DNA from: Synanceia verrucosa
Lineage: Eukaryota > Chordata > Actinopteri > Perciformes > Synanceiidae
Length of the DNA: 64,000 nucleotides
Assembly (NCBI GenBank): GCA_029721515.1
Contig: CM056565.1
Location: 3,388,242 to 3,452,241, forward strand
Direction: 5' to 3'
Shown here: in pieces, positions 24,974 through 35,637 of the stretch
Layout of the letters: the number at the start of each line of letters is the position of its first letter
Numbering within the stretch: the stretch's first letter is position 1
The notes under the pieces: generated by a model
The model's database searches: none
Told to the model about the DNA's origin: nothing
What the model saw: only the letters and a program-made list of their open reading frames with translations
Made by a program: the position numbers and the translations under genes

Positions 24974-27390
24974 TTGATCGGTTTATCATTCATCATTAAC
25001 AATTTTGAGTGAATGTGAAAACATGCTGCTGCATCAAATGTTATTTTATGTCTGTCAAATCACGTCTACCTTTATGGACTACAGAAAAAAGACCTGCAGG
25101 TTCTTCCCTGATCACTGATCAGAACACCATCAAAATTTAGTTGATAGGCCATGCATTAAGTTTGCAATCATCATGTCACTGTTTACATGTAAAGTAATGA
25201 GTTTGGAGCCATTAAGTCAGACTTCACTCAGATACACTTGAAAGAAAACACTTGAGGGCATTCCTGGCATTGTTGTTAACACTGAGGCTCATGGGTAGCA
25301 GATGTGACCCAGTCAGAGATGAGCATGGAGACAAAATAAATCCATCAGCTGGGGGAAATTACTCTTACAGCCTTCAGCAAATCATTGATTGATTTTTAGA
25401 CCTCAAACTTATGAATCAGGACATTTTGGAACATTTCCTTTATATACAAGCCAATAGCTGTTGTTTTATCATGATGTATAGCCAACTCTCTCAGGTCAGT
25501 GACATATCTAAAATTGTAATTTCGAAGGTGCAGCTGCAAACAATGACGTGTATCATTCACATATTAATCAGCAAAAACACAATTCAGTATACACTCCACC
25601 AAGAGGAAATCAGCAATCAGTAAATCTGAACTTTGGCATTTTGGCATTCACACTGGTATCATTGAATTCAATCTCATCTCAGTAATCAATTACTGTTTAA
25701 AAAAATCAAATCACCCCTCTGATGATAAGCCCAGGATTATGATCACAACCATTCTCTAATTAGAAAAAGCTAACTTCAAATTCACGATGCAGTAAAGCCG
25801 GTGGTGCTAAAAGGTGAAGCCAGTGTCCTGAAAATGTGCAAATAAAGTCCCATCTCATTAATTTTAAGTTATGTCTATGCATGTCCCCAGAATATAATGG
25901 CTGTCTCTTGACGGTACATAGATTAACACAGATCCTCACTATTTTGTTCAGATGTGCTTTCAGGAATATTAAAATACAAATGAGGCCACAGAAGACTTGA
26001 CCTGACTGGTTTTAAATGTGCTCGTGGAAAATCCAGACGAGGCTCATGTATCAAACAGTTTCACCGTTTCTTTTTTGGCCAATATTATTTGGTTCGTTTT
26101 CAATTAAAATCATGTTATTATGTTATTATTACCATTATTATTACACGTTATTATTATTATTTTATGAACATGATTATTAATAATGGAATTTAATCTTCAG
26201 CTTTGGATAGCTGTATATCTAATCCTGTCTGAGCCTGATCGCTTTGTCTATGATTAGCTGCTGTAGAGCAGCACATACTCTGATCAGACATAATATAACA
26301 TCATGTACTGTACTGCATGTACATGTATATATGTGACAATACAGGTTGTTTAGTATTTAATATTATGATCACCGAGAGGTGAAGTGAATAAATGAACATT
26401 TTGTCCTCAGAGTTGAGGAAAAAAGAGCAAGCATATGGATTTAGGAGGGTTTGACAAGAACTGCGATGTCTAGAGGACTGGATCAGAGCATCACCAGAAC
26501 TGCAGCTCTGGTGGGCTGGTGCAGGACTGGTCAACGAGGTGAGCTCAACAGGAGTAAATGACTCCTGACAAATGATGCCACTAGAGGCCAACTGACTGTG
26601 AGTTGAATGCTAGCAAACATTACATAAGCTGCACAAGCATTTTTCTCCTCTTCATAAGAGTTGAATGTATTTTAACATGAATACAATAAAGTTTTCATGT
26701 GTGCATTATAACAGTACATAAAACTTGGTGTGGAGTGCTTTGCAGCTTCTTATTTGGTGGAAGCTCTCTTGATAGCAAAGGTTGCAGACAGACTGAATTA
26801 GCGAACAGAACATGGAGCCAGTAAGGCAGAAGAAGTGGAACCAGTAGATCACACCTGTTTTAGGCTGTGGTTAAGATCTCTTACATCACTAGCACACCAA
26901 CACAGAAATATATAAATAAACATATAGTCAACAGAAATGTAAACATTTGATTTACAACATTTATTTAATTAAATGCATTTATTTCTGTATTTATTAATTT
27001 CATCTTCCTCTTCTTTACTCTTGAATCGGATCCGATCACCACCAAAAACAAATCAGTTTTAAGTTAGGCCACTCCTGATCAACCCTGAAAATTTCGTCAA
27101 AATCTGTCCACAAATTTTTGAGTTATTTTGCAAATCAACAAACAAATAAACAAACGCCAGTGAAAACAAAACCTCCTTGGCAGAGGTAATTACTGGAATC
27201 ATTTCTCATTTCCTAAATTTCTAACATGGAGTTTAGATATGACCATGGGTGGTTTCTCAGCTCGTCTCGATCGTCTTGAATGAAAGCAGGAGAGTTTGAT
27301 ACACAGAGAAAGGATGACATATTTCCAAATCCATCCCAGGTGTGAGCGGTGACTGTAATTGGTCCATTGTAGAGGAGCACAGCGTGTGGC
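24974..27390. other. Intergenic sequence upstream of msantd2
   Basis: AT-rich sequence with no exon recognised. It contains a Tc1-like fragment at about 26365-26540 and a partial minus-strand copy of the 1028-1530 repeat at about 27030-27190 (ending CCTTGGCAGAGGTAATTA). Confidence 0.45.
26365..26540 (+). mobile_element. Fragment of the Tc1-like element seen at 17098-17585
   Basis: Shares GAGGTGAAGTGAATA and GATGTCTAGAGGACTGGATC, then CAGAACTGCAGCTCTGGTGG, with the element at 17098-17585. The ends are lost. Confidence 0.6.
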
Positions 27391-27480
27391 CAACAGTGTT
27401 GGAAAAGTAATCTAATTACTCCTTTAAAAAGTAACTTAGTTACTTTACTGATTACTTGATTTTAAAACTCATTTTTGCCT
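27391..27480 (+). mobile_element. hAT-like MITE terminus (GTGTTGGAAAAGTAATCTAATTAC)
   Basis: This 90 bp resembles the terminus of a very common fish hAT-type MITE, with alternating AGTAACT/TTACTTT motifs. No matching right end was found, so it is probably truncated. It sits just upstream of the msantd2 promoter motifs. Confidence 0.5.
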
Positions 27481-27609
27481 AATTTGGACTTTATCATGGC
27501 ACAGGTTGCTACCAGTTCCTCTTTAGGACCCATAACAGCAATATTAATAGTGGATATTGTCGAAGCTAACATTTTATATCGCTGTATCCCTATCTGTAAA
27601 CTTCTAGAT

Positions 27610-27931
27610 TTAGAAGCCAGTAGCCAATCAGCAGTGACTGCGCATGTGCAGAATAGATAGCACAGCTGGGACAGATTACAATTCTCATGGCTTTTTGACT
27701 TCCGGGTCACCTGTGTGCCGCTCTTCATTCTTCAGTTTAAAAGGTAAACTTGCAACAAGGAATCTACAAAAAACAATCACTTGGACCACGACACGACCCA
27801 GTTAGATTATTTTACTTATTCATCGCCACACACACACACACACACACACGATCCATCCCGTATTTTCCTCCCTGCCTTCCAGCCTGAAGCCTCTCCCCCC
27901 TCGTCCTCCTCCCCTTAGCAACAGAGGCAAC
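27610..27931 (+). promoter_or_regulatory. msantd2: msantd2 promoter and 5' leader
   Basis: There is no TATA box. Instead there is a CCAAT box at 27624-27628, an NRF1-like TGCGCATGTGCA at 27639-27650 and an ETS-type ACTTCCGG at 27698-27705, all typical of broadly expressed vertebrate promoters. They lie 225-310 bases upstream of the start codon. Transcription probably starts between about 27700 and 27780, giving a leader that contains a short CA run (27827-27849). CpGs rise in exon 1, consistent with a CpG-island promoter. Confidence 0.6.
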
Positions 27932-28363
27932 ATGGCGGCGTCCAGTACAGCGGAGCGTTCTCCAGACATATCAACACCATTGAAGATACCGAAAACCGAG
28001 GTGCCATCCCCTGAGTCGGAGGATTTGAGTGACAGTAATCAATACCACTCCAATCCCTCGACTCCTAACCGTTTCTCGCCTTTGAACGTGGGCTCAGGGA
28101 CCGCGGGCCGGACAGCGGCCTCATCCTCCTCCAACAGCTTCACGGCTTGCCGAGGGATGTCTTGGACGCCGTCCGAGACAAACGCCCTCATCGCGGTCTG
28201 GGGCAATGAGAGGCTGACGGAGGCGAGGATGCAGCAGCTGGAGGTGGCAGGCACCGTGTTCTCCGGTAAAGCCCCCGGTCCTGCCATGTACGAGCGGGTG
28301 TCCAGAGCCTTGTCGGAGCTGGGGTATGAGAGGACCCCGTCCCAGTGTAGGGAGAGGATGAAG
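27932..28363 (+). CDS. msantd2: msantd2 coding exon 1
   Basis: 144 codons from the ATG (GGCAACATGGCG context) to the donor AAG|GTAAGT, phase 0. It encodes the disordered N-terminus and the first part of the Myb/SANT-like domain. Reading through the donor adds 26 codons before a stop, so the true exon end is set by the splice site and by the fit to exon 2. Confidence 0.95.
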
Positions 28364-31300
28364 GTAAGTACGGTCATGAGGACACATGTCTTCCACCTTG
28401 AGACTGAGCTGAGGGACCAACAGCAGGACAGGTTCACAGTTTGAGCATCTGAAATCCAGAGAAAACACACAGAAGACACCAGCTAACGGGACCAGTTGTC
28501 ATGTTTTCTGATGATGAATGAAAATCTATGTGTACATGCTACCCGTATCGCTCTGTTAGGGTGAAGTCAACACTCTATCAGAAATACATTTACACTCTTC
28601 ACCAGTAAGGACAGCCACATAGCGAGTCAATTTGACTTGACTTTATAGCTAGGGATGCATGATCCAGTAGTTTGCCACTTCTAATACTGATACCAATATC
28701 TGAGGTTCAGTATCGGCCGATACCGATACAGGAAAAACAGCGCTGAGTTACCTAACAAACCATGTCTCATGGTACAGAAAAGACTGAGATCATTCTTTTG
28801 ATCACGGCAACATCAGATGTGACTGTAACATTTCTTTCCTATTTTTTTTTCAAAACAAATAAATAGATCAAAAGAACTTTTCGTCCATTTCAAGTCACAA
28901 ATTAATACTGTAACGATGCTCTTTGGTGGATTATTTGTTTGCTGAATTACAGGAGAAGCTTGGACAGATTCAGAAAAGATGGTTAATCTAATTTTATCAG
29001 CATGTTTGATCATTAATCAGCATGTTTGATCATTAGTTACGACTGTTGTTAGTTTTTGAATGGATTTCTGCTCCAAGTAGAGTTAGCATCATGCATGTTG
29101 CTGCGTTAACATGGATTAATAGTGTTAACTCGCTAATTTTGACAGCCCTATAAAAATCATTAAAAAAATGTTGCTCACTCCATTTTGAAAACAAATCTGA
29201 GCCTCGACAGGGTGCCTTGCTAGCACATAACATCACTCACAATGCACAGCATAGAATTACACCGAATAGATCTGCTTCTGTGGACTGGGCCCATTGTCAC
29301 CGATACCTGATCTAGAAATTTCTTCAATATTGGTCCTGATAGCAATACCAACATTGGATAGATGCATTCCCAATTACAGCATTATATGTTTTCCTTTTCA
29401 GCATCACTGTATTTTAAATGCCATGTTTAGTTAACTCTATAAGTGCCACTGATGTATATCAACGTCATTTAAAACCTGATGCTTGAGTGCCATTGATGGT
29501 TTTCAATGTCAAAGTGTTTTTTCGGCAGTGGGTCGCCAATCACAGTCTCTGTGAGTAATTTTGGGGCTTCTGGGAGATGTAGTCAGAGCATAAAGAGATG
29601 GTAAACACAACAGAGATCAAAGCAGGAAGTGGAGACGATCGAGATTAGAGAGCAAAACAAACAGAATGTGGACAAAAAGTGCTGATTTTGGTGAAAGTGT
29701 CCTCTACTCTACCTCTGATAAAACAAGAATGGAACAAACATTAAACAAACATTTTTTTTCATGATGAAATAGAGAGTCTCTTCTTTCATTTGAGCTATTC
29801 AGTGTTTTCAGAGACATAATACAAAATTGTGTGCATCATGAAAGATGACTCAAAATGGGCAAAACACTGGCACAAGGCACTTTGGGCTGGCACTCAATGA
29901 GTTAATCCAAAATGTAACAAAATAACAGTTATGTTTGGCAGGGAATCCGATTTTCTATTAAAAATCCCCATAATTTACTCAGCTTTCCAGGTACAATGCT
30001 TCAATCCTACAGTGCACCAAGTCTAATGCTGACACCGAGTACTGATCCAACACCATGGCTCTCTTTTCACACGTTCCTCTTAAGCTGTAGAAAATAGTTG
30101 TCAGTGGACACTCCATCGTGTTCAGTTTGTCCAGTCCTGACAAACTGAACTGTGCCCTGTGTGTCCACCGAATGGCTGAAGGAAAAACTTGACTGATTGT
30201 TCTAAGCTATCTGTTATGATTATAGTAACTTTAATGCCACTTTGGTTTGGTCGTGTGACTACTCCTAACAGAAATCCATTGGAGAAAATAGTCACAGTAA
30301 GACCACATCTAAAATTGCTGGCCACTCCCTCCCATCCCTCTCTGCAGTTTTTACATTTTAGCTCGAAGGACGCTGAACTGGGTTAGGATGAGTGCCACCC
30401 TGCAGCTCTCCATGACCCCAGGAAGCACCGGACAGTCACAGCTGCAAACCTTTCCGAGCTGGAAATTATTTTACAGATCATTATGAAACAGAGTCCTTTG
30501 AGTTTGTCTGAATATGGTAACGGCACAATGGTTGATTGTGATGGAAAGTGATGAAAGTCCATGCTCCCATATTATTACTATAACAACGCGATTAACATTT
30601 CAAATCTGAGTAGTTTAACATAAGTACACACCTTGAAAACGAAACTACTACTACTACTGCAATGTTTCAAGAAGTGCAGAAAATATACATTGAGTCAGTC
30701 TTAACTGATGTTAGTTAACCACAAATAGCATTATCAATGTTTCGGGTTTGACGGTAAAGGCCTATTTATTGTGCTGAGTAACGGCAGTAGCATCACTAGC
30801 TACTAGCTGCAGTAGCGTTATATGTCATCTGTGATGATGACTGGCCAAAGCTTAATAAGGTCAGTCTCTAGTCAGACACTGATAAAGGATCAGGCTCTCA
30901 TACATATCAGAAAAACATGCAACATGCAGTAATACTGCAATGATGATGTTACTTGCGATAAACAAACACTTCAGGGTATAGTGTTAATTATTTTCTGCAG
31001 ACAAAAAAGAGACCGTGAGCAGCTTATGCAAGTAATGAAAAAAAGAAAAACATCAATTGAAACAACAATGACAGTTGCACTTCTGTTATATTGGCATGCA
31101 GTGACAATGCTTGGCTCACTGAACACAGAATTTATCAAACAGTCTTTTGCAATATGTTACTTTGATACTGTGATGATATTTCATTTCAGATGTATTGTGC
31201 AGCTCTAATTATACTTTAAAGGTCCTTGTGTCTGGAGCTCAGTGGGTCTAGTGGTCCTCCCTGAACCCCAGGGTCATGGGTTCGATCTGCCTGCGCAAGA

Positions 31301-33629
31301 CCCATAACCCCTAACTAACTCCCCCTTACGGGATGGTTAAGTGCAGAGGACAAATTTCATGTATATGCATGTGTATATATGACAGTAAAGGCTGGTTGGT
31401 TTAACTTTTTAAAACATACGATCATATCTCTCCTCTTCTGTTGAGCTGAGGGCACCTCTTTTATCTCTTTTGCCACTACATCCAGACGCTGCGGCGCTGC
31501 TACAGCCGTGTGAAGGAGCATGGCATTGGCAAACGGAAGAGCAGCTACACTATCGAGCAGCTGGAGAAGGTGTTTGGTCAGGGAGGCTGGGACTCCCAGA
31601 GCTGTGCCCCGGTGCTGATCAACAGCAGCGGGCTCTATCAGGAGATGGAGTCAGATGGCAGCACCATGGAGGACTTCTCTCAGGAGGACTGGTGCAACCA
31701 GGTGCTGGACTCAGCCTTTCAGGAGGGAGACATGGAGGCTGGTGAGTGTGTTAACAAGGAGTGGACAGATGACAAGGAAATGCACAGAGATAAAGGGTCG
31801 AAGCTGATGTGTGTGTGTGTGTGTTTGTTTTCTCTCCAGAAGAAGTCCAGGTGCCTAAAAACAGAGCTCTGCAGGTTCAAATAGAGATGTCAGAACAAAG
31901 CCAGTAAGTCAATGAGAACAACGGCTGCATGTGGTTGATGTTAAGATGTGTCCTGACAGTACTCTGAATGGGACTTCCAGTTACTGTAAGACTCAGTCTG
32001 CCAGCTGAAACAGGTCAGGTATTCCAAATGCATCTCTGGTAAAGATCAGATTGGTCCTTAAATACACACAATGGAACAAATATTATCTTAACTTTAAGAT
32101 GTTTATAAGAAATGGGCTGGACGTGTGGAGTGTTATCTGCTGGAGTATCTTGTTTGATGTTAAAGGGAGTCGCCAAAGCCACTTTAAAGGGACAGTAAAG
32201 GCACAATGAGTAGAGTTTTACTATATAAATCTATGTATGGACAAAAATAATCAATCACTACAAGTGTGGGCTGGTGTCTGTGTCCCCAGTATTTCTTATT
32301 ATGCATTTTTGGGCATAGTGACCAGATCTAAGAATGCAAGAAGAAGCTATGGAAATGGCGGACACAGTGCTGAAAAAAGCGGACAAAGCGTGTTCCAAAA
32401 CTAAAGTGTATCTGTGGTTGGGTCTCACATGCTAACCTTCGTTGAGCTGGAGAGAAGGAATCAATTTTCAGATCTACTCATTGTGCCTTTAAGGAATGTC
32501 CACCTCACCTCTTGACATTTTTGTTTGAGAAGAGACTGAGACTATCTGATAGTTAACTTTTTTTTTTTTATTTTAAATACAATACATACAGTATGAGTAG
32601 AGACATTGATGCATAAAGGCAGAGATGGCAGAACTATTGTCAGCCAGCTCTCTTCTTGTCTAGCACTTTATAAAATTTTTTTTTGTTTGTTTTTTTTATA
32701 TATCTTGGCTCCTCTACAGAAAAAGGGACATGATGCAGACTGTGATGCGTATCCTTGAGTCGGTGCAGCTGAAATGGGAGCACTTCCAGACATGGACTGA
32801 GTTCTCACGGCTACACCTGTCCAACAAACTGGCCATCTTTGGCGTGGGCTACAACACGCGCTGGCGTGAGGACGTGCGTTACCACCATGCTGAAATCAGC
32901 TCGCAGGTGCCGCTGGGCAAGAGGCTACGCGAGTACTTCAACCCAGAGAAGCCTGAGGGCCGTATCATCATGACCAGAGTACAGAAGATGAACTGGAAGA
33001 ACGTCTACTACAAGTTCCTGGACATAACTATCAGTGAGGCGCGTTGCCTGGAGCTGCACATGGAGGTGGACTGGATGCTTGTGTCCCAGTCCAGGGCAGC
33101 AGGCTGCAGCAAAGACACATTCCACTACCTCCTTCCTGGGGACATCCCTAAGACCTATGGACTCTATGCTATTGGCTACGAGGCACTGTCATCCATTTAT
33201 GACACCGCTCACACCTCTCTCCAGGGTGACGGTGAAGACAACAGCTTACTCCAGTCAGAGAATGGGGCACAAAGCCAGGCTGGAGAAGCTGCAGAGAGAT
33301 GTGACAGGACTGGGACTGGAGTCACCTACTGCTACCTAGGCATAGCAGAGGAGAGGACCATACAGCAGAGTCTCTTCCAGCACTTCCAGGGCTCTGGCAA
33401 ACAATATTTCCATGGTGAACCCTGCGCTATGACGAGTTTCCTGCAGGAGAACTGCCGCGGTGCCGTCACACATCACAACGGAGAGGGTGAAGACTCAGCT
33501 CAGCGTTTTGCCATTTACATCAAATTTATCGAGGTGGAGCTGGACTTCCTGTCAGCGGGCTCCCTGGTGGAGTGCCTCGAAACTGCTGTTGGGTATTCCT
33601 TGAAATACAACAACAGAGAAACATCATAA
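27932..33629 (+). CDS. msantd2: msantd2: Myb/SANT-like DNA-binding domain-containing protein 2 (four coding exons)
   Basis: Coding exons are 27932-28363, 31486-31741, 31840-31903 and 32720-33629, joined in phases 0, 1 and 2. Together they give 553 residues plus stop, close to the mammalian protein (about 559). The protein is a presumed nuclear DNA-binding factor; its targets are poorly known. A serine/proline-rich N-terminus with LKIPKTEV is followed by the Myb/SANT-like domain at about residues 74-175, which spans the exon 1/2 junction (RGMSWTPSETNALIAVW; then CYSRVKEHGIGKRKSSY). An acidic linker (SDGSTMEDFSQEDW) and the long conserved C-terminal region (LESVQLKWE, FSRLHLSNKLAIFG, KRLREYFNPEKPEGRIIM) follow. 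All introns are GT/AG with pyrimidine-rich acceptors. No frameshift or stop interrupts it. Confidence 0.95.
28657..29370. mobile_element. hAT-like MITE (GGGATGCA ends, GTATCGGCCGATACCGATAC) with a nested second fragment
   Basis: The left end TAGGGATGCATGATCC and the reverse complement of the right end (GGGAATGCATCTATCCAA) are diverged inverted repeats. The subterminal TCGGCCGATACCGATAC is characteristic of a common fish hAT family. Inside, near 29100-29155, lies a GTTAACAC...GACAGCCCT terminus from a different MITE (read in reverse, AGGGCTGTCAAAATTAGCGA), indicating nesting. No transposase frame. Confidence 0.6.
29435..29901 (+). mobile_element. piggyBac-like MITE, copy 2 (msantd2 intron 1)
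   Basis: Flanked by TTAA at 29431-29434 and 29902-29905. Ends are CTCTATAAGTGCCA and the reverse complement CTCATTGAGTGCCA. The TTGAGTGCCATTGATG motif recurs inside the left end. The interior includes GAGTCTCTTCTTTCATTTGA and TTTCAGAGACATAATA, shared with copies 1 and 3. Confidence 0.75.
31230..31400 (+). mobile_element. Truncated tRNA-derived SINE (msantd2 intron 1)
   Basis: The head has a CTCAGTGGGTCTAGTGGTCC A-box-like and GGTCATGGGTTCGATCTG B-box-like sequence. The 3' part (AAGTGCAGAGGACAAATTTC) is the same tail motif seen at 38878-38902, so both belong to one family. Confidence 0.55.
31486..31741 (+). CDS. msantd2: msantd2 coding exon 2
   Basis: Acceptor CTACATCCAG|ACG and donor GCTG|GTGAGT. 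It contributes 85 codons plus one base and completes the Myb/SANT-like domain, then encodes the acidic linker. Joined to exon 1 it reads CRERMK-TLRRCYSR, matching the family. Confidence 0.95.
31840..31903 (+). CDS. msantd2: msantd2 coding exon 3 (64 bp microexon-like)
   Basis: Acceptor TTTCTCTCCAG|AAG and donor CCA|GTAAGT. It encodes a lysine/glutamine-containing linker (EVQVPKNRALQVQIEMSEQ) where the mammalian protein also has a lysine-rich, poorly conserved segment. It keeps frame from phase 1 to phase 2. It is separated from exon 2 by an intron of only 98 bp. Confidence 0.88.
32720..33629 (+). CDS. msantd2: msantd2 coding exon 4 (terminal)
   Basis: Acceptor CTCTACAG|AAAAAGG gives Q-KRD at the junction, as in the mammalian protein. 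About 302 residues follow to the TAA at 33627-33629. It holds the whole conserved C-terminal region, including KMNWKNVYYKFLDITISEAR and a final conserved block (FAIYIKFIEVELDFLSAGSL). A variable stretch near 33230-33320 is rich in Gln/Ser/Glu. Confidence 0.95.
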
Positions 33630-34207
33630 TTACCACAATGCTTCAGGTTTGTATTGTCTAAAGATATAATTAACATGTGTTACAGCCAGCAAGGCAACAT
33701 GAATGGTGACCAGTTGTGTCTGTTATAAAGCATGGATGTGTGCAGGAGCCTGCAGCCTTTTCAGGACCAGTGAGCAGACTTTTCATTGGACCCAAGAAGA
33801 GCTCATGGGAGCTGTGAGGTGTGTGTTTATTATTTTAGGCTAACATGCACTACAAAGGTTTCTGCTGCTTGTTTAGTGTAGATCAAGTTTTCCTCATCAG
33901 GGAGTGTGGTGTTGGCTAGGTGACTACTGCAGTATGCATCTGTCTACCTCTGAAGGATGTAGTGAACAAGGCAGTGAGGGGGCCACAGTGTGTATTTATT
34001 CTAATTATAACTGCCTTTACTTTGACTGCTGAGGTCTGGACCTGAAGTCCCACTGTAACAAAGTGTAACGGCTGCTTTCTGCCTTATGCCCTGCACGTGT
34101 AAATGGGATGCAGCGAGGGATGCTCCGTGAAGATTTGTGTGAACACTGGGTGCACAAACTCGACCGGCCAGTTGGGTTTAGCAGTTCAATACACTCAAGT
34201 ACACTTA

Positions 34208-35637
34208 TGGCGCTTTTCCATAGGTATGGTACGGTACGGCACAGCTTCACACGGTTGTGGCGCTTTTCCACCAGTACCTATGGCAAGCCGTCTTAACATT
34301 TAATCAAACCATACTCCATCTGTACCATCTGTAATTACATTTTAGATATCCACAAAATCATTTCTCCCAGTCAAAATGTCATTTTGACTAGTTAGAATGG
34401 TACTTGAAGATATCTGCAATGACATTCTTACTAGTAGAAATGTTATTTTAAGATACCTGAAAACTGAATTTTAGATATCTAAAACTCCTTAAAAACTCTT
34501 CCTAGTCAAAAAGAATATTTCAGATATCCACAATGACATTCTTTCTAGGACAAAAGTCATCACTTTTGCCGTTCATGTGTATTGGTCTTTCAATTTTCCT
34601 AGTAAGAATTCTACTGCAGATATCCAGATCGGCAATAGAATTCTTACTAGGAAAAACTCCCATTTCTTTAATCTTTAATCCAATTGTTACTAGTCAAAAC
34701 TTTCATTTTAGATATCCAAAATGAAAACAGATAGCAACAATACATTTATGGATATCTGCAACTGTGTTGTTGCTAGCTATAATTCTAATTGTAGATATCT
34801 GAAATTACATTTTTACGAGTCATAATATGAATTGTGGCTATCCATAATGACATTTTTACTAGTCACAATGTATTTTGGATATTCAGAATTACATTCTGGA
34901 TATCTGGAATAGTTTTTCATTTTGGATATCTGAAATGAAGATTATGACTAGTAACAATTGAATTAAAGATATCTGAAATGGGAATTCTTACTAGGAAAAT
35001 TGAAAGCCCAATACACATGAATGGCAAAAGTGATGTCATTTGTCCTAGGAAGAATGTCATTGTGGATATCTGAAATGACACTTGTGGATAGGGAGAATGT
35101 CATTTTAGATATCTCAAATGTTCTTTTTAACTAGGAAGAATTGAATTAAAGATATCTGTAATACATATCCAATCTAGCTATTATATGTTAAAACGGCTTG
35201 ACACTAGTACCTGGTACCTGGTACTAGGTACTTTTTTGGTACCTCCTCAGCACTGGTTCCAAGCGAGCCGAAGCGACACCAAACGTGACATCAGCCGACT
35301 GCCTTCCACTGATTGGCCGAGTGTCGTCATTGGAGGCGTTACTGGATGTGCGACGTCCGGCTAGACTGTAAAAGCCAAACACACAGAACCCCGCCATTTT
35401 TAAAACCGGCAAACTGCCTCACTATTGTTACATGAGCATCTCAGAAAACAATGCCGTGGTCGGTCAAGGACAAAAAGCCACAGAGCAAGCAACAAATACA
35501 TGATCACTTCAATGTCCTCCATTATTTGTTTTGTTCTTCTTCTTCTTTCCGGTTTTCACCACGCCGAGGAGGTACTATGAGGTACTCAGTTGTAATGGAA
35601 AAGCACCAAAACTGTGCCGTGTGGTGGAAAAGCGCCA
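34208..35637. mobile_element. Harbinger-like MITE copy 1, split by a nested element
   Basis: Ends TGGCGCTTTTCCA and its exact reverse complement at 35625-35637 are flanked by TTA on both sides (34205-34207 and 35638-35640), the 3-bp TWA duplication of PIF/Harbinger elements. Outside the nested insert it matches the copy at 59609-60135 (GGTTCCAAGCGAGCCGAAGC; GACTGCCTTCCACTGATTGG). No transposase is encoded. Confidence 0.75.
34280..35205. mobile_element. Palindromic foldback-type element nested in the Harbinger-like MITE
   Basis: The ends TGGCAAGCCGTCTTAACA and the reverse complement of TGTTAAAACGGCTTGACA are inverted. The empty site is visible by comparison with 59609-60135: AGTACCT is repeated on both sides (34273-34279 and 35206-35212), giving a 7-8 bp target duplication and suggesting hAT. 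The two halves are reverse complements over hundreds of bases; for example, 34550-34610 pairs with about 34985-35045. A GATATCTGAAATGACATT-like unit alternates with ACTAG-containing units throughout. Confidence 0.8.

Larger units (their letters stand above)
28364..31485 (+). other. msantd2: msantd2 intron 1
   Basis: A 3.1 kb intron holding a hAT-like MITE (28657-29370), a piggyBac-like MITE (29435-29901) and a SINE piece (31230-31400). No alternative exon was recognised. Confidence 0.85.

Noticed and set aside
28039..28479. Minus-strand 146- and 115-residue frames antisense to msantd2 exon 1
   Set aside because: They are shadows of the GC-rich coding exon on the plus strand; no independent signals.
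34320..35180. Regularly recurring GATATCTG.AATGACATT units resembling a CRISPR or satellite array
   Set aside because: Units are diverged, alternate in orientation across a palindrome, and sit between transposon ends with a target duplication in an animal genome.
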